DNA of 64,000 bases, taken from JBGAJN01 sp044224905 (GTDB lineage: Bacteria > Verrucomicrobiota > Verrucomicrobiia > Limisphaerales > JBGAJN01). The notes under the pieces are model-generated. The model was not told the DNA's origin and searched no databases. It worked only from the letters and a program-made list of their open reading frames with translations. Position numbers and translations under genes: made by a program. Shown here piece after piece: positions 6,947 through 15,467 of this stretch (position 1 is its first letter; the number at the start of each line of letters is the position of its first letter). The stretch covers positions 774,621 to 838,620 of the forward strand of contig JBGAJN010000004.1 in assembly GCA_044224905.1 (NCBI GenBank), read 5' to 3'.

Positions 6947-8257
6947 GTGAGCGAATCGACGGACACCCACGGGACCCCGCACGCCGGAGATATTTCCGGA
7001 TTGGCGGACCACCTGTTTCGTCATGAGGCGGGGAAGTTGATCTCCGTATTGACCGGCATCTTCGGAATCGATCGCCTGCAACTCGCCGAAGACGTCGTGC
7101 AAGAGGCGCTGGTGCGAGCATTGCAGACGTGGCCGTATTACGGCATCCCGAAGAATCCCGCCGCTTGGCTGACACAGACGGCAAAAAATATCGCGGTCGA
7201 TGTGATCCGCCGGGAGAAGTTGTTCTCGGACAAGCAGCCGCAAATCATCGTATTCATCGAGCAGTGGGCGAGCGTTTGTGACCCGGAGGATTCACCGGCC
7301 TTTGACAACGAGATCAAGGACGGACGTCTGCGGTTGATGTTCGCGTGTTGCCATCCCCTCATTCCCACAGAATCGCAAACGGCGCTCGCGCTTAAGACGC
7401 TCTGCGGCTTCAGCCCGGCGGAAATCGCCAGCGCCTTCCTTACGACCGAGGCGGCGATCGCCAAGCGACTGACGCGGGCACGGCAGAAGATTCACGAGTT
7501 GAGCATCCCGTTCGCGATTCCCGTCGGCGACGAAATCCCGTCCCGGCTCGACGGTGTGCTGCAAACGTTGTACCTGCTTTTCAACGAAGGCTACAAAGCG
7601 TCGAGCGGGGACAACCTTGTGCGCGAAGATCTTTGCACGGAAGCGATCCGACTCACCACCCAACTCGCAACCCACCCCGTCGGCAACCAACCTCGCGTGC
7701 ATGCGCTCGCGTCCCTGATGCTGCTCAACGGAGCCCGCTTGCGCACCCGAACCGATACGGAGGGAAACATTCTCCGCCTTAAGGAACAGGATCGTGCAAG
7801 TTGGGATCGGAGCATGATCGCGCGCGGCATGATTCACATGGCGCAATCCGCGTCTGGAAACGAATTGAGCGAATACCATCTCGAGGCCGGCATCGCCGCG
7901 TGCCACTGTGCCGCGCCCGACTACGAGTCCACCAACTGGACGCAAATCCTCTGCCTTTACGACCGTTTGATCGCGATCAACGACTCACCCGTGGTGGCGT
8001 TGAACCGCGCCGTCGTGGTTGCCAAAGTTCACGGCCCCAAAGCAGGCATCGCCGCGCTCGCGGAAATTCCCAACCGCGAACAGTTGGATTCCTATTACCT
8101 GCTTTACGCCGTGCTCGGTGAACTTGAGGCGGAACTCCACCATCACGAAACTGCGGCCGGCCACTTCCAAAAATCACTCCAACTGGTAGAGACAAAATCC
8201 GAGCAACAATTTCTTTCGAAACGAATGCGGGCCTGCGAGGCGCTGGCTGGCAACTGA
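6947..8257 (+). CDS. ECF42-like RNA polymerase sigma factor with C-terminal SnoaL/TPR-type extension (DUF6596)
   Basis: 436 residues from a GTG start at 6947 (MSESTDTHG). Sigma region 2 spans about residues 20-90 (LAEDVVQEALVRALQTWPYYGIPKNPAAWL) and region 4 about 130-180 (LALKTLCGFSPAEIASAF and TEAAIAKRLTRARQKI, a helix-turn-helix). From about residue 190 a large helical extension (LQTLYLLFNEGYKASSGDNL, later ESTNWTQILCLYDRL) matches the DUF6596 part of the ECF42 group, which has no classical anti-sigma factor; the extension is thought to control activity. It is directly downstream of the DGPF gene and presumably directs expression of that cluster. Overall length agrees with the group (about 400-430). 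Confidence 0.92.
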   Translation: MSESTDTHGTPHAGDISGLADHLFRHEAGKLISVLTGIFGIDRLQLAEDVVQEALVRALQTWPYYGIPKNPAAWLTQTAKNIAVDVIRREKLFSDKQPQIIVFIEQWASVCDPEDSPAFDNEIKDGRLRLMFACCHPLIPTESQTALALKTLCGFSPAEIASAFLTTEAAIAKRLTRARQKIHELSIPFAIPVGDEIPSRLDGVLQTLYLLFNEGYKASSGDNLVREDLCTEAIRLTTQLATHPVGNQPRVHALASLMLLNGARLRTRTDTEGNILRLKEQDRASWDRSMIARGMIHMAQSASGNELSEYHLEAGIAACHCAAPDYESTNWTQILCLYDRLIAINDSPVVALNRAVVVAKVHGPKAGIAALAEIPNREQLDSYYLLYAVLGELEAELHHHETAAGHFQKSLQLVETKSEQQFLSKRMRACEALAGN

Positions 8258-8285
8258 ATTTGGCGGACCGTCGCAGCGGAGCGTT

Positions 8286-8648
8286 TCAGCGCTGCAAACC
8301 GCACTCGTAGCTGAACCAGGCGGGATTGAGTTTGCCCAGCGGGCCTTTCAGTTTGGCAAGCTCGGTTGCGGGGCCATGAATTTCCAAGCGGGTCAACGTC
8401 GAAATGGTGAGCATGCGGTCGAGTAACGCGCCGACGTTGGTCAGGTGCGCAAGCGCTCCCTCCGCACCCACGTAGGCTTCACGGCAAAAGACTTCGTCGC
8501 CGTTTAGCGTGAATTCGTAATAGAGGACTTTTTCCTCAGTTGAGGTTTTGGCGACAAATTCGTGCAGCAGTTGTTTCACGGTAACGAGCTGGCCAGCGTG
8601 AACTTTGAAGTAGGGGTGAATACTGACAGAACCTTCGATGGATTTCAT
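8286..8648 (-). CDS. Antibiotic-biosynthesis-monooxygenase (ABM) fold protein
   Basis: 120 residues. The ferredoxin-like dimeric fold is suggested by HPYFKVHAGQLVTVKQLLHEF, then the strand VLYYEFTLNGDEVFCREAYV and 'GALAHLTNVGALLDRML', as in putative quinol monooxygenase and YgiN-like proteins. The usual C-terminal strand is longer here (LKGPLGKLNPAWFSYECG), so it may be a divergent branch. It is read leftwards, tail-to-tail with the sigma factor, and lies 18 bases downstream of the methyltransferase on the same strand, so the two probably share a transcript. Cofactor and substrate are unknown; monooxygenase activity is inferred from fold only. Confidence 0.75.
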   Translation of the reverse strand: MKSIEGSVSIHPYFKVHAGQLVTVKQLLHEFVAKTSTEEKVLYYEFTLNGDEVFCREAYVGAEGALAHLTNVGALLDRMLTISTLTRLEIHGPATELAKLKGPLGKLNPAWFSYECGLQR

Positions 8649-8666
8649 TGGGTTGGCTGGGTTGAT

Positions 8667-9692
8667 CTATTTGTAAGCGATGGCCGCGCTGGATGCGCCG
8701 GCAAGATGGATGACTTCGAAGCGTTTGAAACCGACTTCACTGCACCACTTGCGGAAGTCAGCGCCGGAGTAATCAAATGCGTCGCCGAATTCGATGAGCA
8801 TGTTGAGCGACATTAGCAGGCCGAAGACATTTTCGCGCCGCGCATCGTCGATGAGTGCCTCGACCACCACGAATGCGCCGCCTTGCGGCAGCGCATCATA
8901 GACCGATCGGATCAGGTGCATCTTCTTCTCGAGATTCCAGTCGTGAAGAATCATGCCCATGGTGATGACGTCCGCCTTGGGCAGCGGATCCTTGAAGAAG
9001 TCGCCGGCGGCTGTGCCCACGCGTTCGCTTAAGCCTGCTGCCGCGATGTGTTTGCGGGCGATGGGTTCGACCGGTGGGAGATCGAACGACACGCAATTGA
9101 GATGCGGATGTTTCCTGGCGGCCTCGATGCAAAGTAGTCCCGTGGCTCCGCCGACGTCGCACAAAGTTTTGTACCGGGAAAAATCAAACTTGGCGGCGAG
9201 CGCTTCGAAGTTGATGCGCGACAAACCGGTCATCGCGCCCATGAATTGCTCGAGCTTCGGCAGCTCGGCGTAGAGTTCTTCAAAGATGCCTTTCTGGCCG
9301 TGCTTCACTTCGTTCTGCGGTTTGCCGGTGCGCAGCGCTTCCGGAAGATCGTGCCAGAATTTGAAGAGCCGGGCGTTGAGCATCTCCAGAATGCCGCCGA
9401 CGTATCGCGGGCTCTTGCGGTCGAGATACAACGCGCTGGCCGGCGGATTGAAATACCTGGCCGAAGGGCCGTCACCATCGCGGTCGAGAAATTTCATGGC
9501 GACCAGCGCGTCGAAGAAGTCGGCAATGCCGCGCGGATGCAGCCCGAGTTCCCCGCCCAGTTCCGCACCGGTGAGGCGCCGGTCGCCGAGCGTGGTGAAC
9601 ACTCCGAACTCGACGGCGGTGAGCAATACCTTGGAGGACCAAAAGCCAAAGGCCGTTTGCAGAATCAGCGAAGGATCATGTGGTGAGTTCAT
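8667..9692 (-). CDS. O-methyltransferase-like protein with dimerisation domain
   Basis: 341 residues from ATG 9692; the frame is open upstream but MNSPHDPSLILQTAFGFW is the natural start. Residues 1-100 form the winged-helix dimerisation domain typical of acetylserotonin/caffeate O-methyltransferases (TLGDRRLTGAELGGELGLHP, FLDRDGDGPSARYF). The SAM-binding Rossmann domain has motif I CDVGGATGLLCIEAA, an acidic motif II FDLPP, and the conserved ILHDW (around residue 245), whose His is a catalytic base in small-molecule O-methyltransferases. It therefore probably methylates a small aromatic or quinone-like compound. It is upstream of and probably cotranscribed with the ABM protein. A relative of the protein at 15468-16514. 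Confidence 0.88.
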   Translation of the reverse strand: MNSPHDPSLILQTAFGFWSSKVLLTAVEFGVFTTLGDRRLTGAELGGELGLHPRGIADFFDALVAMKFLDRDGDGPSARYFNPPASALYLDRKSPRYVGGILEMLNARLFKFWHDLPEALRTGKPQNEVKHGQKGIFEELYAELPKLEQFMGAMTGLSRINFEALAAKFDFSRYKTLCDVGGATGLLCIEAARKHPHLNCVSFDLPPVEPIARKHIAAAGLSERVGTAAGDFFKDPLPKADVITMGMILHDWNLEKKMHLIRSVYDALPQGGAFVVVEALIDDARRENVFGLLMSLNMLIEFGDAFDYSGADFRKWCSEVGFKRFEVIHLAGASSAAIAYK

Positions 9693-9866
9693 GCCGCACG
9701 GATGTTGATGCCAACGACGGAAACATCGAAAGACATTTTTCAAAGCCGCGCGCGGCAACTTGATAAAAGGGCACCCCCTCCAACCCCTTCATTGAGTCGT
9801 TCCCATCGCGACAAAGTGAGGACCCCCAACGACTTCGCCGAAATTGAGTGACGACTTGCGTAGGCA
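9693..9866. other. Divergent intergenic region with a 12-base palindrome
   Basis: This 174-base gap separates the methyltransferase (minus) and the PAS kinase (plus). GCCGCGCGCGGC at 9745-9756 is fully self-complementary and could be an operator, though such GC palindromes occur by chance in GC-rich DNA. No clear promoter consensus is visible. Confidence 0.3.
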
Positions 9867-12800
9867 TTGACAGACGGCCACCTGAAGACTAAAGACAGCA
9901 CGCGTGGCAGCAACGGCCAGACGACAATGAATGGATCGCTTCAACTGAGTCAGAGCTTCTTCCAGCAAGTGGTCGAAGCCAGCGCTGACGCCATGACGGT
10001 GACCGATCGGGAAGGCGCGATTCTATTTCAAAACAGCGCAGCGAAAGAGTTCTTCCGCCGCACCTTGGTCGTGGAAGAGTATCAGATTCCGCTGAGGTCC
10101 CTGACGGAGAAGGTTCTTCGTGGTGAAGCCGACGCGCTGGAATTCCAAGTCACCGCCCTCAACGGCAGTCGGCTTTGGGTGGAAACTCGCGCCACACCAT
10201 TGCGGGACGATGACGGCCGGGTCAATGCGGTTGTCGCCGTCACCCGCGACATCACCAGCCGCTGTCTGGCCGCGAAACAACTTCAACAGTCCCTTGCGGT
10301 GACATCCGCGACGGTCGAAGCAACCGCGGACGGATTGCTCGTAGTCGATACCCAAGGGAAGATCATCAGCTTCAATCGGCGCTTCATGGAACTGTGGCGC
10401 ATTCCCGACGAGGTCGTTGTCTCCCGCGCTGACGACCAAGCCTTGTCGTTCGTCCTCAGCCAACTCCAAGATCCCGAATCCTTTCTGAAAAAAGTTCGAG
10501 ACTTGTATGCCCATCCCGAAGCCGCAAGTCACGACATGTTGCAATTCAAGGATGGCCGCATCTTCGAACGCTACTCTCATCCGCTGCATGTCGAAGGCAA
10601 GAACGAGGGGCGCGTGTGGTGTTTCCGCGACGTAACGGAACGCAAACGTAATGAGGCGGCGCTACGCGCGAGCGAAGCACGCTTCCGCGCCATGGTGAAC
10701 TCAGCTCCTGAACTCGTGAAGTTGATGGACGCAGAGTGTCGCCTCATCGACATCAATCCCGCCGGGCTCGACATCATCGAGGCCGAATCGCTGGCCCAAG
10801 TTCAAGGGGCCAATACGGCGAATTTGGTGATGCCGGATTACCGCGACGCCTATCGCGCGGGTGTTGGGGAAGTGTTTCGCGGCAAAGCGATTCAACAGCA
10901 GTTCGAGATCGTGGGCTTGAAAGGGAGTCGCCGGTGGGTGGAACTGCAGGCGGTTCCATTGTGGGATGAGCAAACTCCGGGCAAAGTGAAACAAATGCTG
11001 GCGGTCACGCGCGACCTGACCTGGCGCAAGCAAACCGAACAAAAGCTCCGCGAGCGCGACGCGTTGTTACAGAAACTTTCCGAACAGGTTCCCGGCGTTA
11101 TCTATCAGTATCAGCAATTTCCCGACGGCCGGCGTTGTTTTCCGTACGCGAGCGAAGGTATCCGATCCATCTACGAGGTGACGCCCGAGCAGGTACGCAA
11201 CTCGGCCGACGCCGTATTTCGTGTGCTACATCCCGACGATCTCGAGCGCGTCGCGGAGGGGATTCGAAAATCTGCGGAGACACTGTCACCTTGGCATTGC
11301 GTTTATCGGGTCAACCTCCCCACCCGCGGCCTACGGTGGCTTGAAGGCGATTCCATTCCTGAACGACTCGACGACGGAAGTGTCCTTTGGCACGGATACA
11401 TCCGCGACGTCACCGACCGTAAGCGGTCAGAAGAAGCGGTTCAGGCAAGCGAGGGAAAGTATCGAAGGCTTACCGAAGGGTTAAACGATTTGGTGTATCG
11501 TGCCGATCCGAAAACTCTGACCGCAACTTTCGTCAACAAGGCCATCGAGCAAATTTACGGCTACACGGTTACCGAATGGCTGGTGAATCCGCACATTTGG
11601 TTGGAGAGCATTCACAAGGACGACAAAGACAGAGTCATTCAGCACGTCACGACAGCCCGGCGGCAGGGGCAAGACGGCTCCGTTCAATATCGCATCGTAG
11701 CGAAGGATGGTCAGGAGCGGTGGGTGACCGATTCCTTCAGCTGGGAACGAGACGAAAACGGCGAGATCACGTCATTGAATGGGGTTCTGTCCGACGTCAC
11801 CGACCGAATTCGGACGGAGGAAGCGCTGCGGGCAAGCGAAGAACGCTTCTCCTATGCGCTCGACGCCACCAAAGACGGCCTCTGGGATTGCAACCTCAAG
11901 ACCGGCGAAGTTTATTTCAGTCCGCAATGGGAACGGCTGCTCGGTTTCGAACCGAAAGAGGTTCCTCGACGTGTGGAAGCGTTCTTCGCGTTGGTCCATC
12001 CCGATGATGTCGACCGCACCAAGAGCGTGTTGGAAGCCCATCTCAAAGGGCTTACCCCCACCAAGGAACTCGAGGTCCGCCTGCGCACCAAATCCGGCGA
12101 ATATCTGTGGTTCAATGACCGCGGCAAATTGGTCCTCCGCGACGAAGCCGGCAATCCCGCGCGCATAGTCGGGACCATTACCGACATCACCGAACGCAAG
12201 AAGGCCGAGGCCGCGCTGTATTCAAGCGAACAGCGGTTGCGCACCATTTTCGACACCGAGCCGGAATGCGTAAAACTGTTGTCGCCCGAAGGATTGTTGC
12301 TGGAAATGAATCCCGCCGGCCTGCGAATGATCGAGGCCGACTCGTTCGCGCAAGTTGCCAACCAGTGCGTTTACCCTCTTGTGGTTGAGCAGAACCGATC
12401 TGCCTTTCGCGAGCTGACGGAGAACGTGTTTCGCGGCGAATCGGGAATGATGGAGTTCCAAATCGTCGGCTTGAAAGGCACCCACCGCTGGTGGGAAACC
12501 CACGTCAGCCCGCTGCGCGACACGACGGGCGTCATAACCGCCGCGCTCGCGATCACTCGCGATATCACGGCCCGTAAGGCCGCCGAGGATGAACGTCTCC
12601 GCACGCTCGAAACCTTGCAACTCTTCATCAACTCGGTGCCAGCCTACGTTTCCTTCGTGGATGCGAATCAGCGGTACCAGTTGGTCAACGGATACTACGA
12701 GGAATGGTTCGAGCGGAAACGTTCCGAAATCATCGGCCGAAGACTCGCCGACCTGCATCCGGCCGCCACCTATGAAGACATGCGCCCCTTCGTTGAGCAG

Positions 12801-14108
12801 GCGCTCGCCGGGCAGGCAGTCCGTTACGAACGCTGCATCACCGGACTCGACCAGCAAAAGCACTGGTTCGACATTCGATATATTCCTCGCACCGCCCAGA
12901 ATGGGAAGGTGGCCGGTTTTTTCGCGCTGGTCTTCGAAATCACTGACCGCAAGCACGCCGAAGAAACCCTGCGCCAATCGCAAAAGCTCGAGGCCATCGG
13001 CCGGCTCGCGGGCGGGGTGGCGCATGATTTCAATAATCTGCTCACCACGATGATGCTGCACGCGGATCTCGCGGGGACTCCGGAATACCTACCCGCGGAG
13101 ACTCTCGAAGCCTTGGCCGCAATTCGTGGGGCCGCCCAGCGGGCTGCCGACCTCACCCGACAACTGCTGCTCTTCAGCCGACGTCAAGTTATCCAACCGC
13201 GCTACGTGAACCTCAACGAAGCCGTCACGAATCTGGTCAAGCTACTTGAGCGGACGCTCGGTGATGACATCCACACCCAACTGAATCTCAGTTCTTCCCC
13301 CCTCATCACCTTCGTGGATGCCGGCATGTTGGATCAGGTTATAATGAACCTCGCCGTCAATTCCCGCGACGCCATGCCCACGGGCGGTCAACTGAGCATT
13401 GAAACCACGGACGTCACGCTTTCAGAGGCGGACGCTGCGGAAATCCCCGAAGCGCTCGCCGGCCACTATGTTTGCTTGAGCGTGACCGACACGGGTTGCG
13501 GCATCTCACCCGAGAATCTGTCCCGCATTTTTGAACCCTTCTTCACGACCAAGGAACCCGGAAAAGGAACGGGCCTTGGCCTCGCCACGGTATTCGGAAT
13601 CGTCAAGCAGCACGACGGTTTCATTCGCGTCCACAGCACCGTTGGAAAAGGAACGACATTCCGTATTTTCCTTCCGGCGAAAGGCAACCCAGCCGACGCC
13701 GCGATCGCGGAGATCATCCGACGGAAGCCCGCTGGCGGCTCCGAAACGATCCTCGTCGTGGAAGACGATCCATCAGTACGAAAAGTGACTTGCAGACTAC
13801 TGGAACAGCAGGGCTACCGGATTTTGAAAGCAGCGAACGGGGTTGAAGCTTTGCGCATCTGGCAGGAGCGGAAAGAGCCAATTCATCTCCTGTTCACCGA
13901 TCTTACGATGCCCGAGGGTATCAGCGGCCGCGAGCTGTGCACGCGGATGCGTGAAAGTGATCCGATGCTTAAAGTGATCTTTACCAGCGGCCACAGCGCA
14001 GAATTCGCTGGTCGCGAATTGAACCTTCAGGAGGGTCAGAACTACCTGCAGAAGCCCAGCTCTTCCCATCAACTGCTGCAAACCGTCCGTCGTTGCCTCG
14101 ACGAATAG
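9867..14108 (+). CDS. Eight-PAS hybrid sensor histidine kinase with C-terminal receiver
   Basis: 1413 residues from a TTG at 9867 (or 1393 from ATG 9927). Eight PAS/PAC sensor domains begin near residues 29, 141, 270, 401, 531, 658, 788 and 916, several ending in the PAC signature (for example VTRDITSR, VTDRKRSEEA, ITDRKHAEE). A HisKA domain follows, with phospho-acceptor His1053 in GGVAHDFNNLL; the ATPase domain starts about 1150 with N box NLAVNSRDAM and G boxes DTGCGIS and GKGTGLGLATV. A receiver domain from about 1292 has acidic pocket VVEDDPS and phospho-acceptor Asp1345 in LLFTDLTMPE. No transmembrane segment is present, so it senses intracellular signals. PAS 3 and PAS 7 look like duplicates. 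No output regulator gene is adjacent. Confidence 0.95.
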   Translation: MTDGHLKTKDSTRGSNGQTTMNGSLQLSQSFFQQVVEASADAMTVTDREGAILFQNSAAKEFFRRTLVVEEYQIPLRSLTEKVLRGEADALEFQVTALNGSRLWVETRATPLRDDDGRVNAVVAVTRDITSRCLAAKQLQQSLAVTSATVEATADGLLVVDTQGKIISFNRRFMELWRIPDEVVVSRADDQALSFVLSQLQDPESFLKKVRDLYAHPEAASHDMLQFKDGRIFERYSHPLHVEGKNEGRVWCFRDVTERKRNEAALRASEARFRAMVNSAPELVKLMDAECRLIDINPAGLDIIEAESLAQVQGANTANLVMPDYRDAYRAGVGEVFRGKAIQQQFEIVGLKGSRRWVELQAVPLWDEQTPGKVKQMLAVTRDLTWRKQTEQKLRERDALLQKLSEQVPGVIYQYQQFPDGRRCFPYASEGIRSIYEVTPEQVRNSADAVFRVLHPDDLERVAEGIRKSAETLSPWHCVYRVNLPTRGLRWLEGDSIPERLDDGSVLWHGYIRDVTDRKRSEEAVQASEGKYRRLTEGLNDLVYRADPKTLTATFVNKAIEQIYGYTVTEWLVNPHIWLESIHKDDKDRVIQHVTTARRQGQDGSVQYRIVAKDGQERWVTDSFSWERDENGEITSLNGVLSDVTDRIRTEEALRASEERFSYALDATKDGLWDCNLKTGEVYFSPQWERLLGFEPKEVPRRVEAFFALVHPDDVDRTKSVLEAHLKGLTPTKELEVRLRTKSGEYLWFNDRGKLVLRDEAGNPARIVGTITDITERKKAEAALYSSEQRLRTIFDTEPECVKLLSPEGLLLEMNPAGLRMIEADSFAQVANQCVYPLVVEQNRSAFRELTENVFRGESGMMEFQIVGLKGTHRWWETHVSPLRDTTGVITAALAITRDITARKAAEDERLRTLETLQLFINSVPAYVSFVDANQRYQLVNGYYEEWFERKRSEIIGRRLADLHPAATYEDMRPFVEQALAGQAVRYERCITGLDQQKHWFDIRYIPRTAQNGKVAGFFALVFEITDRKHAEETLRQSQKLEAIGRLAGGVAHDFNNLLTTMMLHADLAGTPEYLPAETLEALAAIRGAAQRAADLTRQLLLFSRRQVIQPRYVNLNEAVTNLVKLLERTLGDDIHTQLNLSSSPLITFVDAGMLDQVIMNLAVNSRDAMPTGGQLSIETTDVTLSEADAAEIPEALAGHYVCLSVTDTGCGISPENLSRIFEPFFTTKEPGKGTGLGLATVFGIVKQHDGFIRVHSTVGKGTTFRIFLPAKGNPADAAIAEIIRRKPAGGSETILVVEDDPSVRKVTCRLLEQQGYRILKAANGVEALRIWQERKEPIHLLFTDLTMPEGISGRELCTRMRESDPMLKVIFTSGHSAEFAGRELNLQEGQNYLQKPSSSHQLLQTVRRCLDE

Positions 14109-14300
14109 CCGTCTCCACCACCTTCCCGCGGATCAAAGGCTGGCATTCTATGCCGACATGCAGCCGTTACACGAAGGTTTCACGATTTTGTTTGCCACGT
14201 ACCGCTAGGCTTTGTTATCCCAAGCAGCGACAAGCTCGGCGGCTTCCACTCGCCGGACCTTGTCGATTCTTCGGTCGGTTCGTTCGAGACTCGTTGACAC
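14109..14300. other. Intergenic region between the two kinases
   Basis: 192 bases without a supported gene. TGTCGA at 14261-14266 followed by CGTT at 14281 has some likeness to ECF-type promoters but the 14-base spacing is short. No hairpin terminator was seen after the first kinase. Confidence 0.3.
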
Positions 14301-15410
14301 ATGCTCAGCCACGAAGCCGGATCAGAAAATCTCAACCCTGCCAGCGAAGGGTTGAACAGTGCATTGATCCACGTCCCCGCCAGCGCCGTCGTCTCCCTGG
14401 ATCCGTTGATGCGGATCAGCGCATTCAATGTCGAAGCCGAGCGGTTGACCGGTTTGCCGGCCGCAAAGGTGTTGAACCAGTCTCTCGAGGCGCTCCCTGA
14501 ATTCCTGCAGCAAATCATCTGGGACGGCCTGAAGACCGGCCAGCCAGCGCACGAAGGACAGGGCGTATTCACACTGGCCCCCGGAGTCCAGCTCACGCTG
14601 CGTTTTCACAGCACGATTCATTTCAACGAAGCACGTCAATTCCTCGGCGGGATGGTCGTGTTGCAGGACATCTCCGGAACGCACGCGATCAGCGGCCAAA
14701 TCCGCCAGTTGCAGCAACTGGCCAACCTCGGCATCGTCTCCGCCGGCCTTGCGCACGAAATCCGCAACGGTTTCGTGTCGATCAAAACGTTCATCGATCT
14801 CCTCCTGCAGGAGAATCCCGGCAACGAGCTTGGCTCCGTCGTGCGGCGCGAAGTGGGGCGGATTGATTCGATCGTCAAGCAGATGTTGCGCTGCGCCAGT
14901 CCGGCCAAGCCGGCCTTCGCCGAGATCAGTCTGCACGCAGTCGTCGACCAATCGCTGCAGCTCGTCGCCCCGCAACTCGAGGAAAAGCAAATCCATCTGC
15001 ACCGGGAGTTTCTCGCCCCGCAAAACCTCATCAGCGGCGACGCCTTTCAACTCGAGCAGGCGTTTCTCAATCTATTCCTTAACGCGCTCGATGCGATGCA
15101 ACCCGGTGGTCACCTGACGATCCGGACCGAGAGCATTGAATTATCCCCGAACGTTGAACCTCCGGCGCATTCCCCCACCCGCGCCGCCGTACGCATTTCC
15201 ATCAGCGATACCGGCAGCGGCATCCCGCGCGAAATCATCGCGCACCTGTTCAATTCCTTTTTCACCACCAAGCCCGAAGGAACGGGCCTTGGCTTGCCGA
15301 TCACGCGCCGCATCTTCACGGAACACGCCGGCCAGATCAACGTGGAGAGCGAACCGGAGAAAGGCACGACGTTCCACATCGTGCTGCCCGTGCTGGAATC
15401 GGTGAGTTAA
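14301..15410 (+). CDS. NtrB-type PAS sensor histidine kinase
   Basis: 369 residues, no membrane segment. A PAS domain covers about residues 22-125 (VVSLDPLMRISAFNVEAERL, typical of sensors of the NtrB/AtoS style), then the H box LAHEIRNGFVSIKTF with phospho-acceptor His152, the N box NLFLNALDAMQ near 255, and G boxes SDTGSGIP and GTGLGLPI. It lacks a receiver domain, unlike the upstream kinase. There is no NtrC-type response regulator next to it, so its partner must be elsewhere; phosphotransfer to the receiver of the neighbouring hybrid kinase is possible but only a guess. The downstream gene is convergent. Confidence 0.93.
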   Translation: MLSHEAGSENLNPASEGLNSALIHVPASAVVSLDPLMRISAFNVEAERLTGLPAAKVLNQSLEALPEFLQQIIWDGLKTGQPAHEGQGVFTLAPGVQLTLRFHSTIHFNEARQFLGGMVVLQDISGTHAISGQIRQLQQLANLGIVSAGLAHEIRNGFVSIKTFIDLLLQENPGNELGSVVRREVGRIDSIVKQMLRCASPAKPAFAEISLHAVVDQSLQLVAPQLEEKQIHLHREFLAPQNLISGDAFQLEQAFLNLFLNALDAMQPGGHLTIRTESIELSPNVEPPAHSPTRAAVRISISDTGSGIPREIIAHLFNSFFTTKPEGTGLGLPITRRIFTEHAGQINVESEPEKGTTFHIVLPVLESVS

Positions 15411-15467
15411 TTCCTCCTCCGCACCCACGGCTTCAGAAATCCGGGTCAGCCCCTCCGGCGCGCTATT

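Noticed and set aside
14261..14290. TGTCGA upstream of the second kinase
   Set aside because: The candidate CGTT is 14 bases away, too close for an ECF promoter; possible chance.
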